Assembly: GCA_963796915.1 (NCBI GenBank)
Contig: CAWCNI010000004.1
Coordinates: 2,542,001 to 2,606,000, forward strand
Direction of reading: 5' to 3'
Origin: JAENWD01 sp963796915
GTDB taxonomy: Bacteria; Acidobacteriota; Vicinamibacteria; Vicinamibacterales; JAENWD01
Length of the DNA stretch: 64,000 bases
Under the pieces are notes generated by a model that saw only the letters and a program-made list of their open reading frames with translations, made no database searches and had not been told where the DNA came from. Of this stretch, positions 27,247-36,398 are shown in pieces (position 1 is the first letter of the stretch; each line of letters opens with the position of its first letter). The translations under genes and the position numbers were made by a program.

Positions 27247-28095
27247 TCACTGTTGCCGCGGCGCGACCCAGGCCACATCCTCCGGCGGCGCCGGCGTGCC
27301 GCGCCGCAGCGCCGAGGGCGTGACGCCGAGCAGCCTGCGCACGTGGCGCGACAGATGACTTTGATGCGCGAACCCGGTCACCGCGGCGACCTGGCTGATT
27401 GGCAGCCGTCCGTCGATGAGCAGCGCCTTGGCGCGGTCCACTCGTCGTCGCAGGACGTACTGGTGGACCGGAAGGCCGGTGGACTCCCTGAATCGCGTCT
27501 TCATGTGGGTGACGCTGAGGCCGGCGACCAGCGCGACATCGGCGAGCAGCAGCGGCCGATCGAGGTTGTCGTCGATGTGGGCGAGCAGTTGGCGCAACTT
27601 CAGGCCGGACAGCCCGCCCTGCGCGTCGGCCGCTCTGCGGGCCATCGAGCTGTGACGCTGCACCAGGTGGACAGCCAGCGCGCCGCCGAGCCGATCGAGA
27701 AACGGCCGGCCGCCGGGGCTTCCGGCCTCAATTTCGGCTTTGATGGCCCAGCCGATGTGTTCGATCTGCGGGTCGCGCGTCAGGTGCCGGCTGATGAGCG
27801 CGGGCGTCTCGTCGAGGCCGCACTCTCGTGCCGCCGCCTGAATCAACGCCGGCGGCAGCCGCAGCACCAGCGTCATGCCTTCGGCGCTCGACTGGCGGAC
27901 TGTCGCGAGGCCCGCCGGCACGACGTCGATGTCGCCATGCACCTCGACGCCCTCGTGCATCCGCCCTTCCCGCCACCAGGTCGTCCGCACGCTCGGCCCG
28001 ACGTGGATACACACCAGCGAATACGGCAACGGCGGAAGGTCCACCTTCCCCGGCCCGTCCCGCCTCAAGATCGCACTGAACGTATGAGGACTCAT
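27247..28095 (-). CDS. AraC family transcriptional regulator
   Basis: DNA-binding regulator of 282 residues. The C-terminal 100 residues form two helix-turn-helix motifs typical of AraC/XylS: LLLADVALVAGLSVTHMKTRFRE and PISQVAAVTGFAHQSHLSRHV, followed by GVTPSALRRG. The N-terminal half is a diverged cupin-like sensor domain (WREGRMHEGVEVHGDIDVVP). GGAGG sits just upstream of the ATG at 28095. It reads divergently from the small membrane protein gene at 28238, a natural candidate target. Confidence 0.92.
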   Translation of the reverse strand: MSPHTFSAILRRDGPGKVDLPPLPYSLVCIHVGPSVRTTWWREGRMHEGVEVHGDIDVVPAGLATVRQSSAEGMTLVLRLPPALIQAAARECGLDETPALISRHLTRDPQIEHIGWAIKAEIEAGSPGGRPFLDRLGGALAVHLVQRHSSMARRAADAQGGLSGLKLRQLLAHIDDNLDRPLLLADVALVAGLSVTHMKTRFRESTGLPVHQYVLRRRVDRAKALLIDGRLPISQVAAVTGFAHQSHLSRHVRRLLGVTPSALRRGTPAPPEDVAWVAPRQQ

Positions 28096-28237
28096 GTCCG
28101 CCTCCCGACTGGATCGCAGAATAGGGGGCGCGGCCGGAAGGGGCTAGAGCCACTTCCGACCGCTTTGAGGCCCAAACCGGCTGCTGACTGTCCGAATCGG
28201 CGCGACGAGGGAGCGGTGGCCCCGGAGGATCACTCAC

Positions 28238-28717
28238 ATGACGGCAGCGGCAAGGCTCTCGCGGGAGTCCAGCGGCGTGCGTGCAGTGCTGACGGGCGGC
28301 ACGATCGCCGGCGCCCTCGACCTGCTGGACGCGTTCGCGTTCTACATCCCGCGCGGCGCGACGGCGATCCGGATCCCGCAGTCGATTGCCAGCGGCCTGC
28401 TCGGGCCGGCCGCGTTCGATGGCGGCGCGGCGACGGCAGCCCTCGGCACGCTGCTGCATTTCTTCATCGCCTGCAGCGCGGCCGCGGTCTACTACGCCGC
28501 GAGCCGCCGGCTGCCGGTGCTGACGCGGAAGTGGGTCCCGTGCGGGCTGGCGTTCGGGCTGTGCGTGTTCTTCTTCATGCGGCAGATCGTCCTGCCGCTG
28601 TCGCTGGTGCGGCACAGCCCGTTCTTCCTGCCAGCGTTCCTCAACGGCATCGCCATCCACACCCTGGGCATCGGCCTGCCGATCGCGTACTTCACGCGCA
28701 AGTACGGCTCCGCGTAG
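28238..28717 (+). CDS. Small polytopic membrane protein of unknown function
   Basis: Protein of 159 residues with about four hydrophobic helices: GTIAGALDLLDAFAFYIP, LGTLLHFFIACSAAAVYYAA, CGLAFGLCVFFFMRQIVLPL and LNGIAIHTLGIGLPIAYF. The end is positively charged (TRKYGSA). No family recognised. GGAGG lies eight bases before the ATG. Divergent from the AraC-type regulator with a 142-base gap and convergent with the Gfo/Idh gene. Confidence 0.8.
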   Translation: MTAAARLSRESSGVRAVLTGGTIAGALDLLDAFAFYIPRGATAIRIPQSIASGLLGPAAFDGGAATAALGTLLHFFIACSAAAVYYAASRRLPVLTRKWVPCGLAFGLCVFFFMRQIVLPLSLVRHSPFFLPAFLNGIAIHTLGIGLPIAYFTRKYGSA

Positions 28718-28740
28718 TCAGCAGCGGCGTGGCACGACGC

Positions 28741-29995
28741 TCACGCCTGGACGATGGTGCGAGTCGCGGGGTCGTAGCGCACCTTGCGGCCCGTGCGTTC
28801 GGCCTCGCGGCCGAGACAGCAGACGACGGCGTGCGCCAGGCCGACGTCGATCGGCGCGTTGGGCGCCTTGCGTGACGCGAGGCAGCTCACCCAGTTGACC
28901 ACGTGCTCCGTCGCGCCGCCCGACGTGAACGATCCGGCGTCCGCCATGCCAGGCACCACAGTGCCGGTGACGTGCGGATCGCGCGGGTTCGCGGCCGGAC
29001 GGCTGATCCAGTCGCGTGAGTCGAGCGTCCGCTCCTTGCCGTAGAACACCTCGTAGTCGCTCTCGGGGCCCGAGCCGAGCCGTGACGAGAACGTGAGGAT
29101 CCAGCCCTTCGGGAATTCGAAGACGTACTCGGCGGTGTCGCTGATCTCGCGCCCGTCCTTCCAGCTCAGGACGTCGCCCAGCGCGACAGCGGCCGTCGGA
29201 TACGGGTCGTCCATGAACCACAACGCGACGTCGATCATGTGGCTGCCGAGCAGGCCGACCAGGCCGCTCGTGTGCTCGTAGGTACAGCTGCCAGCAGCGG
29301 TAGCGCCGCGCGTCGAAGGCGCGCTCGGGAAGATACATCTGGTACTGAGCCCAGTTGACGTCGGACTCCTTGACCATGTCGTAGGGGCGTGCCCAGCTCG
29401 GCACGTTGCGATTCCACGCCGTCTCGATCTTGCAGATCTGGCCGAGCGCGCCCGACTTCACGTAGGCGGCCGCTGTCTGAAAGTACTTGCTGCTCCGGCG
29501 CTGCGTGCCGACCTGCACGATGCGGTCCGGATGCGCCTTCACGACGTCGTGCGCCGCGATCGCATCCTCCAGCCTGGCGCACAACGGCTTCTCGACATAG
29601 GCGTCCTTGCCGGCCTTGACGGCGTCCATCAGCACGGCGCAGTGCGCGAAGTCCGGCGTGGCGATGATCACCGCGTCCAGATCCGGCATCGCGAGCAGCG
29701 CCTGGTGATGGTCGAACATCGCCGGCGCCTGGCCCTGCTTCGCCGACACTGTCTGCGCCAGCTTCTCGCGCGCGGCCGACCACACGTCGCACAGCCCGAC
29801 CACGTGCAGGTGATCGCCGCCGGCGGCCATCGCCTCGCCGAGGATGTAGGTACCGCGCACACCGCAGCCAATCAGGCCGATGTTGATCTTGTCGTTGGGA
29901 CTCACCGCGCCAGCCCGCGTGGATGTCAGCGCCGCTGCCGCCAGTCCAACGCCAGAAGCCAGAAACTCACGCCGATGTACGCCTGTGGACTCCAT
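28741..29995 (-). CDS. Tat-exported Gfo/Idh/MocA family oxidoreductase (one frame break)
   Basis: NAD(P)-dependent sugar-type dehydrogenase, about 417 residues after frame repair. A twin-arginine signal (HRREFLASGVGLAAAAL) precedes the Rossmann motif GLIGCGVRGTYILGEAM. AYVEKPLC carries the conserved EKP lysine of the family. The C-terminal domain includes SHMIDVALWFMDDPYP and YEVFYGKERTLDSRDW. The frame breaks at 29281-29285 (GGTAC on the plus strand, GTACC on the coding strand). Removing one base reads RCWQLYYEHTSGLVGLLGSHM. Tat-exported Gfo/Idh proteins are common in Acidobacteriota and Planctomycetes, often linked to glycan breakdown; the substrate is unknown. Confidence 0.88.
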
Positions 29996-30069
29996 GAGAC
30001 TCTCCGGATGACTGCGACGTCGTTAAGCCCGGCTGGACACTATCCCTTCGGCGATCGACACTGTCAAGC

Positions 30070-31455
30070 GTGGCGACCGACAGATCCTCGACACTCCTCG
30101 ACGCGCTGGCGCGTTATCGCGGGCGCGTGCTCGGCACGCTGGTCGCCCTTGCCATCGTATTGCGCGTGCTGCTCGCGATCGACTGCCCCACGGCATTCGG
30201 CTACGTCTTCGACTATTACCACGAAGGCGTCGAGTTGATGTACCAGAACGGCCGGCTCCCGATCGCGGAGGACTGCTGGCAGTGCTACCACCCACCGCTC
30301 TACTACGCCGCCGGCCTGCCGTTCTACGCCGCCGGTCGTTGGCTCGGAGGGGAGCGCGAGTCGGCGCCAGAGTGGGGGCTGCGCGGGCTCACCGGCCTGG
30401 CGATCGTGGCCGGCGCGCTCACGACCTGGTTCAGCGTCGGGACCATCAGTGCTGTCGTCGACGATCCCGGCATCGCCGTCGTCGGCGCCGCCCTCATCTT
30501 CTCGAGCCCTTGCCTCTTCATCAGCTCGTACGGCCCGGACGCCGATGTGGTGGTCGCTGCGGCCATGACGGCGTTCCTGACGTGGTTCGTCCCGTTTGCC
30601 GCGGCGCCTCCCGCATCGCGGACGTGGCGGAGCGCTGTTGCAATCGGCGCACTCGCCGGGTTGGCTGCGGCAGCCAAATACAGCGGCCTGATCGCGCTGG
30701 CGACGGCCGGCGTCGTCCTCGGCTGGCAGATGATCGTCGGTCCGGAGCGCCGGCGCACGCTGCTGCTGGCATTGCTCCTCGCCGCAGTCGCCGTCTCTGT
30801 CGGCGGATACAAGTACGTGGACAACGCAGAACGGTACGGCACGCCGCTCTACGCCAACGGCTCCGCCGGCGACGCCCTGTCGATGCATCGCGAGTACTTC
30901 TGGGACGACTACGACTTCCTGTCCTTTCATCCGTCGGCGATCATCGCCGTGAGCGGTCCCAACGCGCCGCCGGGTCAGCTCAACGATCTTCCGATCTACC
31001 ACAGCGTCTGGACCACGCTCTACGGCCTGGCGTGGGGCGACCTCAGCTTCTTCTCGGTGCCCGGCCGCATCGATGATCCGCTTGCGCCCTACCCGGCCAA
31101 GTACATCCCCCGCTGGCTCATCGGCGCGGTGGTGGGGCTGGCGCTCGTTCCCACGCTCCTGGCACCCCTCGGCATCGTCGCGACTCTGCGCCGTCGCGAG
31201 TACCTGCCGCTGCTGGTGATGTTGATTCTGACGATGGGCTCGTACCTGGCCTGGGTGGTCGCGCAGGACGCGTGGGCGCTCAAGACGAAGTATCTGCTGT
31301 TCCTGTTGCCGATATGCGTGGCCTACGCCATGGCCGGGCTGCAATGGCTCACGTCGCGAACGGCCGCAGGCGGCCGGGCCGCGCTGCTGGGCTTGGCGGC
31401 GCTCGTGGTGGCGGCGCATGTCTACCTGTATGCGTTTGCTGTCGGCGGACTCTGA
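30070..31455 (+). CDS. GT-C type membrane glycosyltransferase (PMT/ArnT-like)
   Basis: Integral-membrane protein of 461 residues with about ten hydrophobic segments. The first periplasmic loop has the acidic pair region FDYYHEGVELMYQNG and the HPPLYYAAGLP motif typical of dolichyl/undecaprenyl-phosphate-sugar-dependent glycosyltransferases (GT39/GT83-like). It probably moves a sugar from a lipid carrier to an envelope acceptor; donor and acceptor are unknown. The GTG at 30070 is the first plausible start. It lies 74 bases from the divergent Gfo/Idh start. Confidence 0.82.
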   Translation: MATDRSSTLLDALARYRGRVLGTLVALAIVLRVLLAIDCPTAFGYVFDYYHEGVELMYQNGRLPIAEDCWQCYHPPLYYAAGLPFYAAGRWLGGERESAPEWGLRGLTGLAIVAGALTTWFSVGTISAVVDDPGIAVVGAALIFSSPCLFISSYGPDADVVVAAAMTAFLTWFVPFAAAPPASRTWRSAVAIGALAGLAAAAKYSGLIALATAGVVLGWQMIVGPERRRTLLLALLLAAVAVSVGGYKYVDNAERYGTPLYANGSAGDALSMHREYFWDDYDFLSFHPSAIIAVSGPNAPPGQLNDLPIYHSVWTTLYGLAWGDLSFFSVPGRIDDPLAPYPAKYIPRWLIGAVVGLALVPTLLAPLGIVATLRRREYLPLLVMLILTMGSYLAWVVAQDAWALKTKYLLFLLPICVAYAMAGLQWLTSRTAAGGRAALLGLAALVVAAHVYLYAFAVGGL

Positions 31456-31547
31456 GGTTCGTCCCGGGATCAGATGACTTCCGCCGGGCGTCTAACACCG
31501 TGGGCCATGAATCATTCCTGGTTCACGGTGATGGACGGAGAATTCCC

Positions 31548-31967
31548 ATGAACATGCGCGAGAAATACGACCACGCCATTCAAGTGGCCAAGGGGCTGGG
31601 AATGCAGGGCGCTGCCGAGGAACGTGATGGCAAGCTCTACTTCAACGGCGTCGTCAAGTCCGAGGACGAGAAGAACCAGATCTGGAACGCCCTGAAGACC
31701 AACTCGAGCTGGCAGACAGACATCGTCGCCGACATCAAGGTGCAGGCGCCGCCAGCGGCCGCCGCCGCGCCGGCGGCCAAGCCCGCGGCTGCGCCAGCGG
31801 CGACATATACAGTCCAGCCTGGCGACACGCTGAGCAAGATCGCCCGCGACCATCTCGGCAACGGCAATGCTTACATGGCGATCTTCAACGCCAACCGCGA
31901 CGTGCTGCAGGATCCCGACAAAGTGAAGCCCGGGATGGTCCTGAAGCTGCCAGTCGCCGGCGCCTGA
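31548..31967 (+). CDS. BON-LysM domain protein (YgaU/Kbp-like)
   Basis: Protein of 139 residues. Residues 1-65 resemble a BON domain (GKLYFNGVVKSEDEKNQIWNAL), an Ala/Pro linker follows, and a LysM domain ends the protein (YTVQPGDTLSKIARDHLGNG...IFNANRDVLQDPDKVKPGMVL). This is the layout of E. coli YgaU/Kbp, a potassium-binding stress protein. The ATG at 31548 has GGAG seven bases upstream; the frame is open further up but lacks a ribosome-binding site. No signal peptide, as in Kbp. Confidence 0.88.
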   Translation: MNMREKYDHAIQVAKGLGMQGAAEERDGKLYFNGVVKSEDEKNQIWNALKTNSSWQTDIVADIKVQAPPAAAAAPAAKPAAAPAATYTVQPGDTLSKIARDHLGNGNAYMAIFNANRDVLQDPDKVKPGMVLKLPVAGA

Positions 31968-32036
31968 ACGTCTTCGCACGCGCTCCGGACCAGGACGTGC
32001 ACTTCCCACCGAGAACCCCGTAGAGTAGCGCTCACG

Positions 32037-32930
32037 ATGGCGCTGCTCTACGGGGTGTGTTGTCTCTGCCTTTCTCTGCACGCGCACTCTGACCTCGCCC
32101 GGGCCCCCGGGCCGGCGGCGATCTCGATCGCGGTCCGGGCGCGTTCCCTTCAGCCCGGCGAAGTCGTGGCCCTCGACATCACGGCCGCCGGTCCGCTTCG
32201 CACGGTGACGGTCCGGGCGTTCGACAGGACTGTGGTCGTCTATCCCGGGGAGGGCGGCGCGTGGCATGCGCTTGCCGGCATCGACCTCGACGTCGCGCCG
32301 GGCGACGTCGTCGTGCAGGCCGACGGACAGCTCCGCGACGGCACGCCGGCTGAGGGCCGGGTGGTCGTCACTGTCGAGGCGCGCGAGTTCCCGACGCGGA
32401 CGCTGCGTGTCGCGCCGCGATTCGTCACGCCGCCGCCGAGCGCCACCGCGCGCATCGCGCGCGAACGCGCGGCGCTCGGCAGAGTCTTCTCGTCGGTCAC
32501 TGCCGCGCCCGCGTGGCGGGATCCGTTCATCGTGCCGATCCCCGGCGCGCTCGTCTCCGGCTTTGGTGTGAGGAGCGTCTTCAACAACGAGCCGCGTGCG
32601 CCGCACGGCGGCGCCGACTTCGCCAGTCCGTCCGGCACGCCGGTCGCGGCGCCAAATGCCGGACGCGTGGTCCTCGTCGAGGATCTGTACTTCACGGGCC
32701 AGACCGTCGTCATCGACCACGGCGCCGGGCTGCAGTCGCTCTTCGCGCATCTCTCGCGGACCGACGTGCATGTCGGCGATGAGGTCGAAAAGGGCGTCAC
32801 CGTCGGCGCTGTCGGCGCCACGGGACGCGCCACCGGACCGCACCTGCACTGGACGGTGCGCCTGAACGGCGCCCGCGTCGATCCGCTCTCGCTGATATAC
32901 GCGACTGGCGGCGCGGCGCCCGCGCCGTAG
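32037..32930 (+). CDS. M23 family (LytM-type) metallopeptidase
   Basis: Exported peptidoglycan endopeptidase-like protein of 297 residues. After a signal peptide comes a beta-rich N-terminal domain (about 25-130), then the LytM/peptidase M23 fold. HGGADFASPSG carries the first zinc His and Asp, LFAHLS the middle His, and HLHW the HxH pair, so all catalytic ligands are present. It probably cuts or remodels cell-wall cross-links. Followed after 24 bases by the cyclophilin gene and probably co-transcribed with it. Confidence 0.9.
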   Translation: MALLYGVCCLCLSLHAHSDLARAPGPAAISIAVRARSLQPGEVVALDITAAGPLRTVTVRAFDRTVVVYPGEGGAWHALAGIDLDVAPGDVVVQADGQLRDGTPAEGRVVVTVEAREFPTRTLRVAPRFVTPPPSATARIARERAALGRVFSSVTAAPAWRDPFIVPIPGALVSGFGVRSVFNNEPRAPHGGADFASPSGTPVAAPNAGRVVLVEDLYFTGQTVVIDHGAGLQSLFAHLSRTDVHVGDEVEKGVTVGAVGATGRATGPHLHWTVRLNGARVDPLSLIYATGGAAPAP

Positions 32931-32954
32931 GCTCTGGATATAATCCGGCGCACC

Positions 32955-33548
32955 ATGATGCTGCTCGCTGCGTCGGCGATCCTCACCCTTCTCGGCGCCC
33001 AGGCGCCGGCGGCCGGCGCACCCGCGGCGCGCCAGCCGGAGATTGCGATTGAAACCCAGGCCGGCACCATCCGAGTGCGCCTGGATCCCGGGCATGCGCC
33101 GGCGACGGTGGCCAACTTCCTGAGATACGTCGACGAGCACTTCTTCGACGGCACGTCGTTCTATCGCACGGTGACGACGGCGCCCGACAACCAGCCGGAC
33201 AAGGCGATCAAAATCGACGTCATCCAGGGCGGCGCCGACGACAAGAAAGCGGCGCACGGCCCGATCGCGCTGGAGCGCACGAGCGTGACCGGCCTGCGGC
33301 ACCTCGACGGCGTGATCTCGATGGCGCGGGACGGGCCGGACACCGCCACCGCGGAATTCTTCATCTGCGTCGGGAATCAGCCGGAGCTTGATTTCGGAGG
33401 GAAACGGAATCCCGACGGCCAGGGCTTCGCGGCGTTCGGGCGGGTCGTCGGAGGTATGGAGATCGTCGAGCGCATCCACGCGGCGCACGCGTCAGCGCAG
33501 CGCCTGGATCCCGCCGTCACGATCGTCAGGGTGAGTCGAACGAACTGA
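32955..33548 (+). CDS. Cyclophilin-type peptidyl-prolyl isomerase, exported
   Basis: Protein of 197 residues: a signal peptide followed by a bacterial cyclophilin fold. Family landmarks are ETQAGTIRVRLDPGHAPATVANFLRYV (written partly), FFDGTSFYR, GVISMARDGPDTATAEFFIC and FAAFGRVVGGMEIVERI. The active-site phenylalanine region FFIC is kept. It should catalyse proline isomerisation in the periplasm. Two ATG codons start the gene in tandem (32955 and 32958). Confidence 0.9.
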   Translation: MMLLAASAILTLLGAQAPAAGAPAARQPEIAIETQAGTIRVRLDPGHAPATVANFLRYVDEHFFDGTSFYRTVTTAPDNQPDKAIKIDVIQGGADDKKAAHGPIALERTSVTGLRHLDGVISMARDGPDTATAEFFICVGNQPELDFGGKRNPDGQGFAAFGRVVGGMEIVERIHAAHASAQRLDPAVTIVRVSRTN

Positions 33549-33575
33549 CAGGTGCAGGAGTCGGCCCTGCACCTG
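33549..33575. terminator. Hairpin between convergent cyclophilin and cytochrome genes
   Basis: CAGGTGCAGG and CCTGCACCTG make a perfect ten-base stem with a seven-base loop directly after the cyclophilin stop. No T-run follows, but position between convergent stops supports a bidirectional terminator. Confidence 0.5.
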
Positions 33576-33591
33576 CCCGATCGTCAAGGCG

Positions 33592-34398
33592 TCACTTCGG
33601 TGGCGGCGGCGCAGCAGGCTGAGGCGGAGGCGGATTCTTCAGCCGGTCGAGCGCGAACTTCGCCCCGCGATTGTTCGGATCGATCGAGAGCGCGCGTTCG
33701 AGCTCCGCTTTGCCCTGAGTGGCATCGCCGGACTGGACCAGTGCCTGGCCGAGCGCCGCGGCGACGTCAGACGACTGCGGGAAGAGCGCCTTCGAGCGCT
33801 TGAGCACCGACAGCGCGGCGTCGGCCTGCTTGTCGTCGGACAGGCCGCGCGCGACGCGCAGCAGCGTGGCATCGCGGAAGTCGTAAAGGCCGGCATCGCC
33901 GAACTTGGACTTGAGGTCGGCGTACTGATCGAAGGCAGCGTCCACGCCCTTGGTGCCGACGGTATCGGCCATGGTGACGGCGAGGGGCTTGGGCGGTTCC
34001 TTCTGGCCGCGATGGCAGGTCTCGCACGCGACGTGGGCCTGATGGCCTTCGTGCTCCTCACCCGCCATCTTCGTCAGGTAGTCGCCGTTGATGGCGGCCA
34101 CCATCTTCATCATCACGCGCGCGGTCTTCTTCTCGGCTTTGTCGTCGCTGGCGAAATCGGGCGGAGGCGATCCGGGCCCGCCCGGGCCGGGCGCCTCGAC
34201 GTGGCAGAAGTCGCAGCGCACGCCGAGGCTCGTCGTGAAGCCCCGCATGATCTTGATGACTTCCGGCCGGGGCATGTCCTTCGGCAGTACCTGGAGGTTC
34301 TTGGGGGCTTCGCCCATCTGCGCCAGGGCCGGCGCCGCAGGCAGGAGCATCGACAGCATGAGGACGGCGCGCAGGGCGCGCGGGATCACAAACGACAT
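33592..34398 (-). CDS. Exported dihaem c-type cytochrome (reaction-centre cytochrome-like) with C-terminal TPRs
   Basis: Protein of 268 residues with a signal peptide and two haem c sites, CDFCH and CETCH, in a domain like the photosynthetic reaction-centre cytochrome c family (N-terminal NLQVLPKDMPRPEVIKIMRG is typical). The C-terminal third carries about three TPR units ending in DPNNRGAKFALDRLK and a polyproline tail. GGAGGA lies seven bases before the ATG. In Acidobacteriota such proteins occur in non-phototrophs, probably as periplasmic electron carriers. The TPR fusion suggests docking to another protein. Confidence 0.88.
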   Translation of the reverse strand: MSFVIPRALRAVLMLSMLLPAAPALAQMGEAPKNLQVLPKDMPRPEVIKIMRGFTTSLGVRCDFCHVEAPGPGGPGSPPPDFASDDKAEKKTARVMMKMVAAINGDYLTKMAGEEHEGHQAHVACETCHRGQKEPPKPLAVTMADTVGTKGVDAAFDQYADLKSKFGDAGLYDFRDATLLRVARGLSDDKQADAALSVLKRSKALFPQSSDVAAALGQALVQSGDATQGKAELERALSIDPNNRGAKFALDRLKNPPPPQPAAPPPPK

Positions 34399-34757
34399 AC
34401 GCGGATTCCTCCGTGCCCCGGCTGACAGCAGTGGGGCGCGCCGGAAGTCTGCGTCATGTTCCGTGATTGATCAACCTCTACTGCGAACACGGCCCCTGCA
34501 GACCACTGGCAGCGGATCCGATACCCCGATCATGAAGCCAGACGCGGGTGACCAGCCGCCCCTGCCCTTCGAGCCGCCGATTCGGCCCGACGTGCCCGCC
34601 CGCGAGGCCCGCGACGGCGCCGCCGAGTTGCCCGGCGAGCTGTTCGCCGCCCGTCTGTTCGAGGAGTTCATCCGTCGATCCGCACTCCGATCCGAGAAGT
34701 CGACGGCAGCGTGAGCACGGGTTAGCAGGCAGCTGGCAGCAGGCAGCAGGCAGCGAC
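34399..34757. other. Intergenic region between cytochrome and M28 peptidase genes
   Basis: It contains the ribosome-binding site of the cytochrome gene, a possible 60-codon gene (34532-34714) and a GCAGGCA heptamer array (34725-34759). Nothing else is recognised. Confidence 0.6.
34532..34714 (+). CDS. Possible small proline-rich protein
   Basis: Open frame of 60 codons encoding a polar, Pro/Ala/Glu-rich peptide with a C-terminal amphipathic helix (LPGELFAARLFEEFIRRSAL). GC content at third positions is high, like the real genes nearby, but there is no clear ribosome-binding site and no recognised family. Could be a genuine small protein or chance. Confidence 0.35.
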   Translation: MKPDAGDQPPLPFEPPIRPDVPAREARDGAAELPGELFAARLFEEFIRRSALRSEKSTAA

Positions 34758-34759
34758 TC
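34725..34759 (+). repeat. Heptamer tandem repeat, GCAGGCA type
   Basis: Five contiguous 7-base units: GCAGGCA, GCTGGCA, GCAGGCA, GCAGGCA, GCGACTC. It is a rotation of the GGCAGCA family at 7066 and 20485. The last unit touches the stop codon of the M28 peptidase gene. Confidence 0.8.
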
Positions 34760-36240
34760 AGTGCCGGCCTCTCGTGCCGTGCGCCCAGTCGTCCCACAGA
34801 TTGAAGGTCTTCATCTGATCGGCCAGGTCGGTGTGCGCCATCAGCGCGTCGATCTCCGCCCGCGTCTGACGCGGCAGGCGCGCGGCGCGCTCGTCTGCCA
34901 GGTCCCACAACAGCCCGGCGATGACAGCGCCGTTGGCCCGCAGGGTGTTCACGTCGCACTGCGCGAGCTGGTCGTTGGCCGCGTGATAGCTCGGGCCGTA
35001 GCGGGCAGGCTCCTGATTGGCCACGACGTTCGGGACGCCCTCGAGCATGAAGTCGAAGTTGTCAGTGCCAACGAGCGGCGCGTCCACCTGCGTGAACGGG
35101 CCGAGGCCGGCCATCGGCGCGACCGCCCGGCCCACGGCGTCGACGAGGTCCGGCCGGCCGCCGGTGTAGAAGCCGGTGATCCTGCCGCAACCGACGTCCA
35201 GCGCGCCGGCAACCACGTGACGATCGAGCTCCGCCTGATGGGCGCGGACGTAGGCGAACGATCCCTGCATCCCGAGCTCTTCGCCGTTCCACAGGACCAG
35301 CCGTATCGTCCGCGCCGGTTTGAGGCCGAGGTGCGCGATCTGACGCGCGAGGTCCACCATCAGCACGCTATTGGCCCCGTTGTCGAGCGTCCCTGCCCCC
35401 AGATCCCACGAGTCGAGGTGCGCGCCCATCAACACGATCTCCTCAGGCCGGCTCGATCCCTTGAACTCGGCGATGACGTTCTCCGCCTCCGCGGGCGTCG
35501 TGTCGACGTCGAGGTCGAGCCTGATGGCGAGGGCGACGCCGTCGTGAAGCAGCCGCTCGGCGCGCAAAGCGGCATCGCGCTCGACCACCACCATCGGGAG
35601 CGTGTTCTGCGGGCCGATCGCGACGTTGTGGCGATACAGCAGGCCGCTGGCCCGCGAGCCCATGTAGGCGACACCGGCGACGCCGGCGGCGCGCGCACGC
35701 TGTTCGATGGCCGCTGTTTCGTTGTACTCGCGGAACAGCCCGTCGATGTCCTGCAGCTCGTCCTGGGCGACCAGCAGGATCGCCCCGCGCGCTGAGGCGC
35801 CGAGCGTTCGGAAGTCGGCCTCCGAGCCACGGCCGACCGATCGAAGCGGCGCGTTGAATCCGCCCGGGCCGGTGCCGATCGAGTACCGGCATCGCCGCGA
35901 TCCGCGGGGCAAAGCTGACGCCCTCACCCGTGATGGTCGCCCTGGCCGAGCGTTCGAGCCACGGGCCGTTCACCGTGAAGCGCTCGCGCCTGACATCCAC
36001 TCCGGCGTCCTTCAGCCGGCTCTCCGCCCACGCGACGGCGCGGCGGTTGGCGTCGGAGCCCGTCGGCCGGCCGCCAATCCTGTCGCTCAGCGTCTCGAGA
36101 TCCTGCGCGAGCGGCGTCGGTCCAAGCAGCGACGCGATGAGCCGGTCGCGGTCCACGTCAGCACTCGATGCAAGACAGGTCACGCCAGCTATCGCAAGCG
36201 CGACAAGGGAGCAGGCCGACACCTTCCGGAGACGCTTCAT
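34758..36240 (-). CDS. M28 family zinc aminopeptidase, exported (one frame break)
   Basis: About 493 residues after frame repair. Signal peptide (MKRLRKVSACSLVALAIAGV), a protease-associated-type insert, then an M28 catalytic domain with the metal ligands: GAHLDSWDLGAGTLDNGAN (His, bridging Asp), WNGEELGMQGS (Glu pair), GTDNFDF and YHAANDQ. The frame breaks at 35883-35887, GTACC on the plus strand (CCGGTACTCG on the coding strand). Dropping one base reads AAMPYSIGTGPGGFNAPL. ATG 36240 is preceded by GAGG. It resembles carboxypeptidase Q-like M28B enzymes and should cleave peptides outside the cytoplasm. Confidence 0.9.
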
Positions 36241-36398
36241 GGACACCTCGCCGCGCAACGGCGCGATGGCCGTGCGGATCCGAAACACGAATCGAGCGCG
36301 CGGCCGTACCGGCGCGCGGAGATCGCGCTATATTTTCATGGAATGGACAGTCCCGGCGGAGCTGGCGCGTCGCCGCACACGGCAGGCCGGGACGAGTA

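Noticed and set aside
32939..32944. TATAAT as a promoter for the cyclophilin gene
   Set aside because: It lies only 10 bases before the ATG with no -35 box at the right distance; a leaderless transcript is possible but the gene is more simply read from the M23 gene upstream.
31512..33488. A 658-codon minus-strand open frame opposite the LysM, M23 and cyclophilin genes
   Set aside because: Three recognisable genes occupy the other strand; the antisense frame has low-complexity Arg/Asp composition and no motif.
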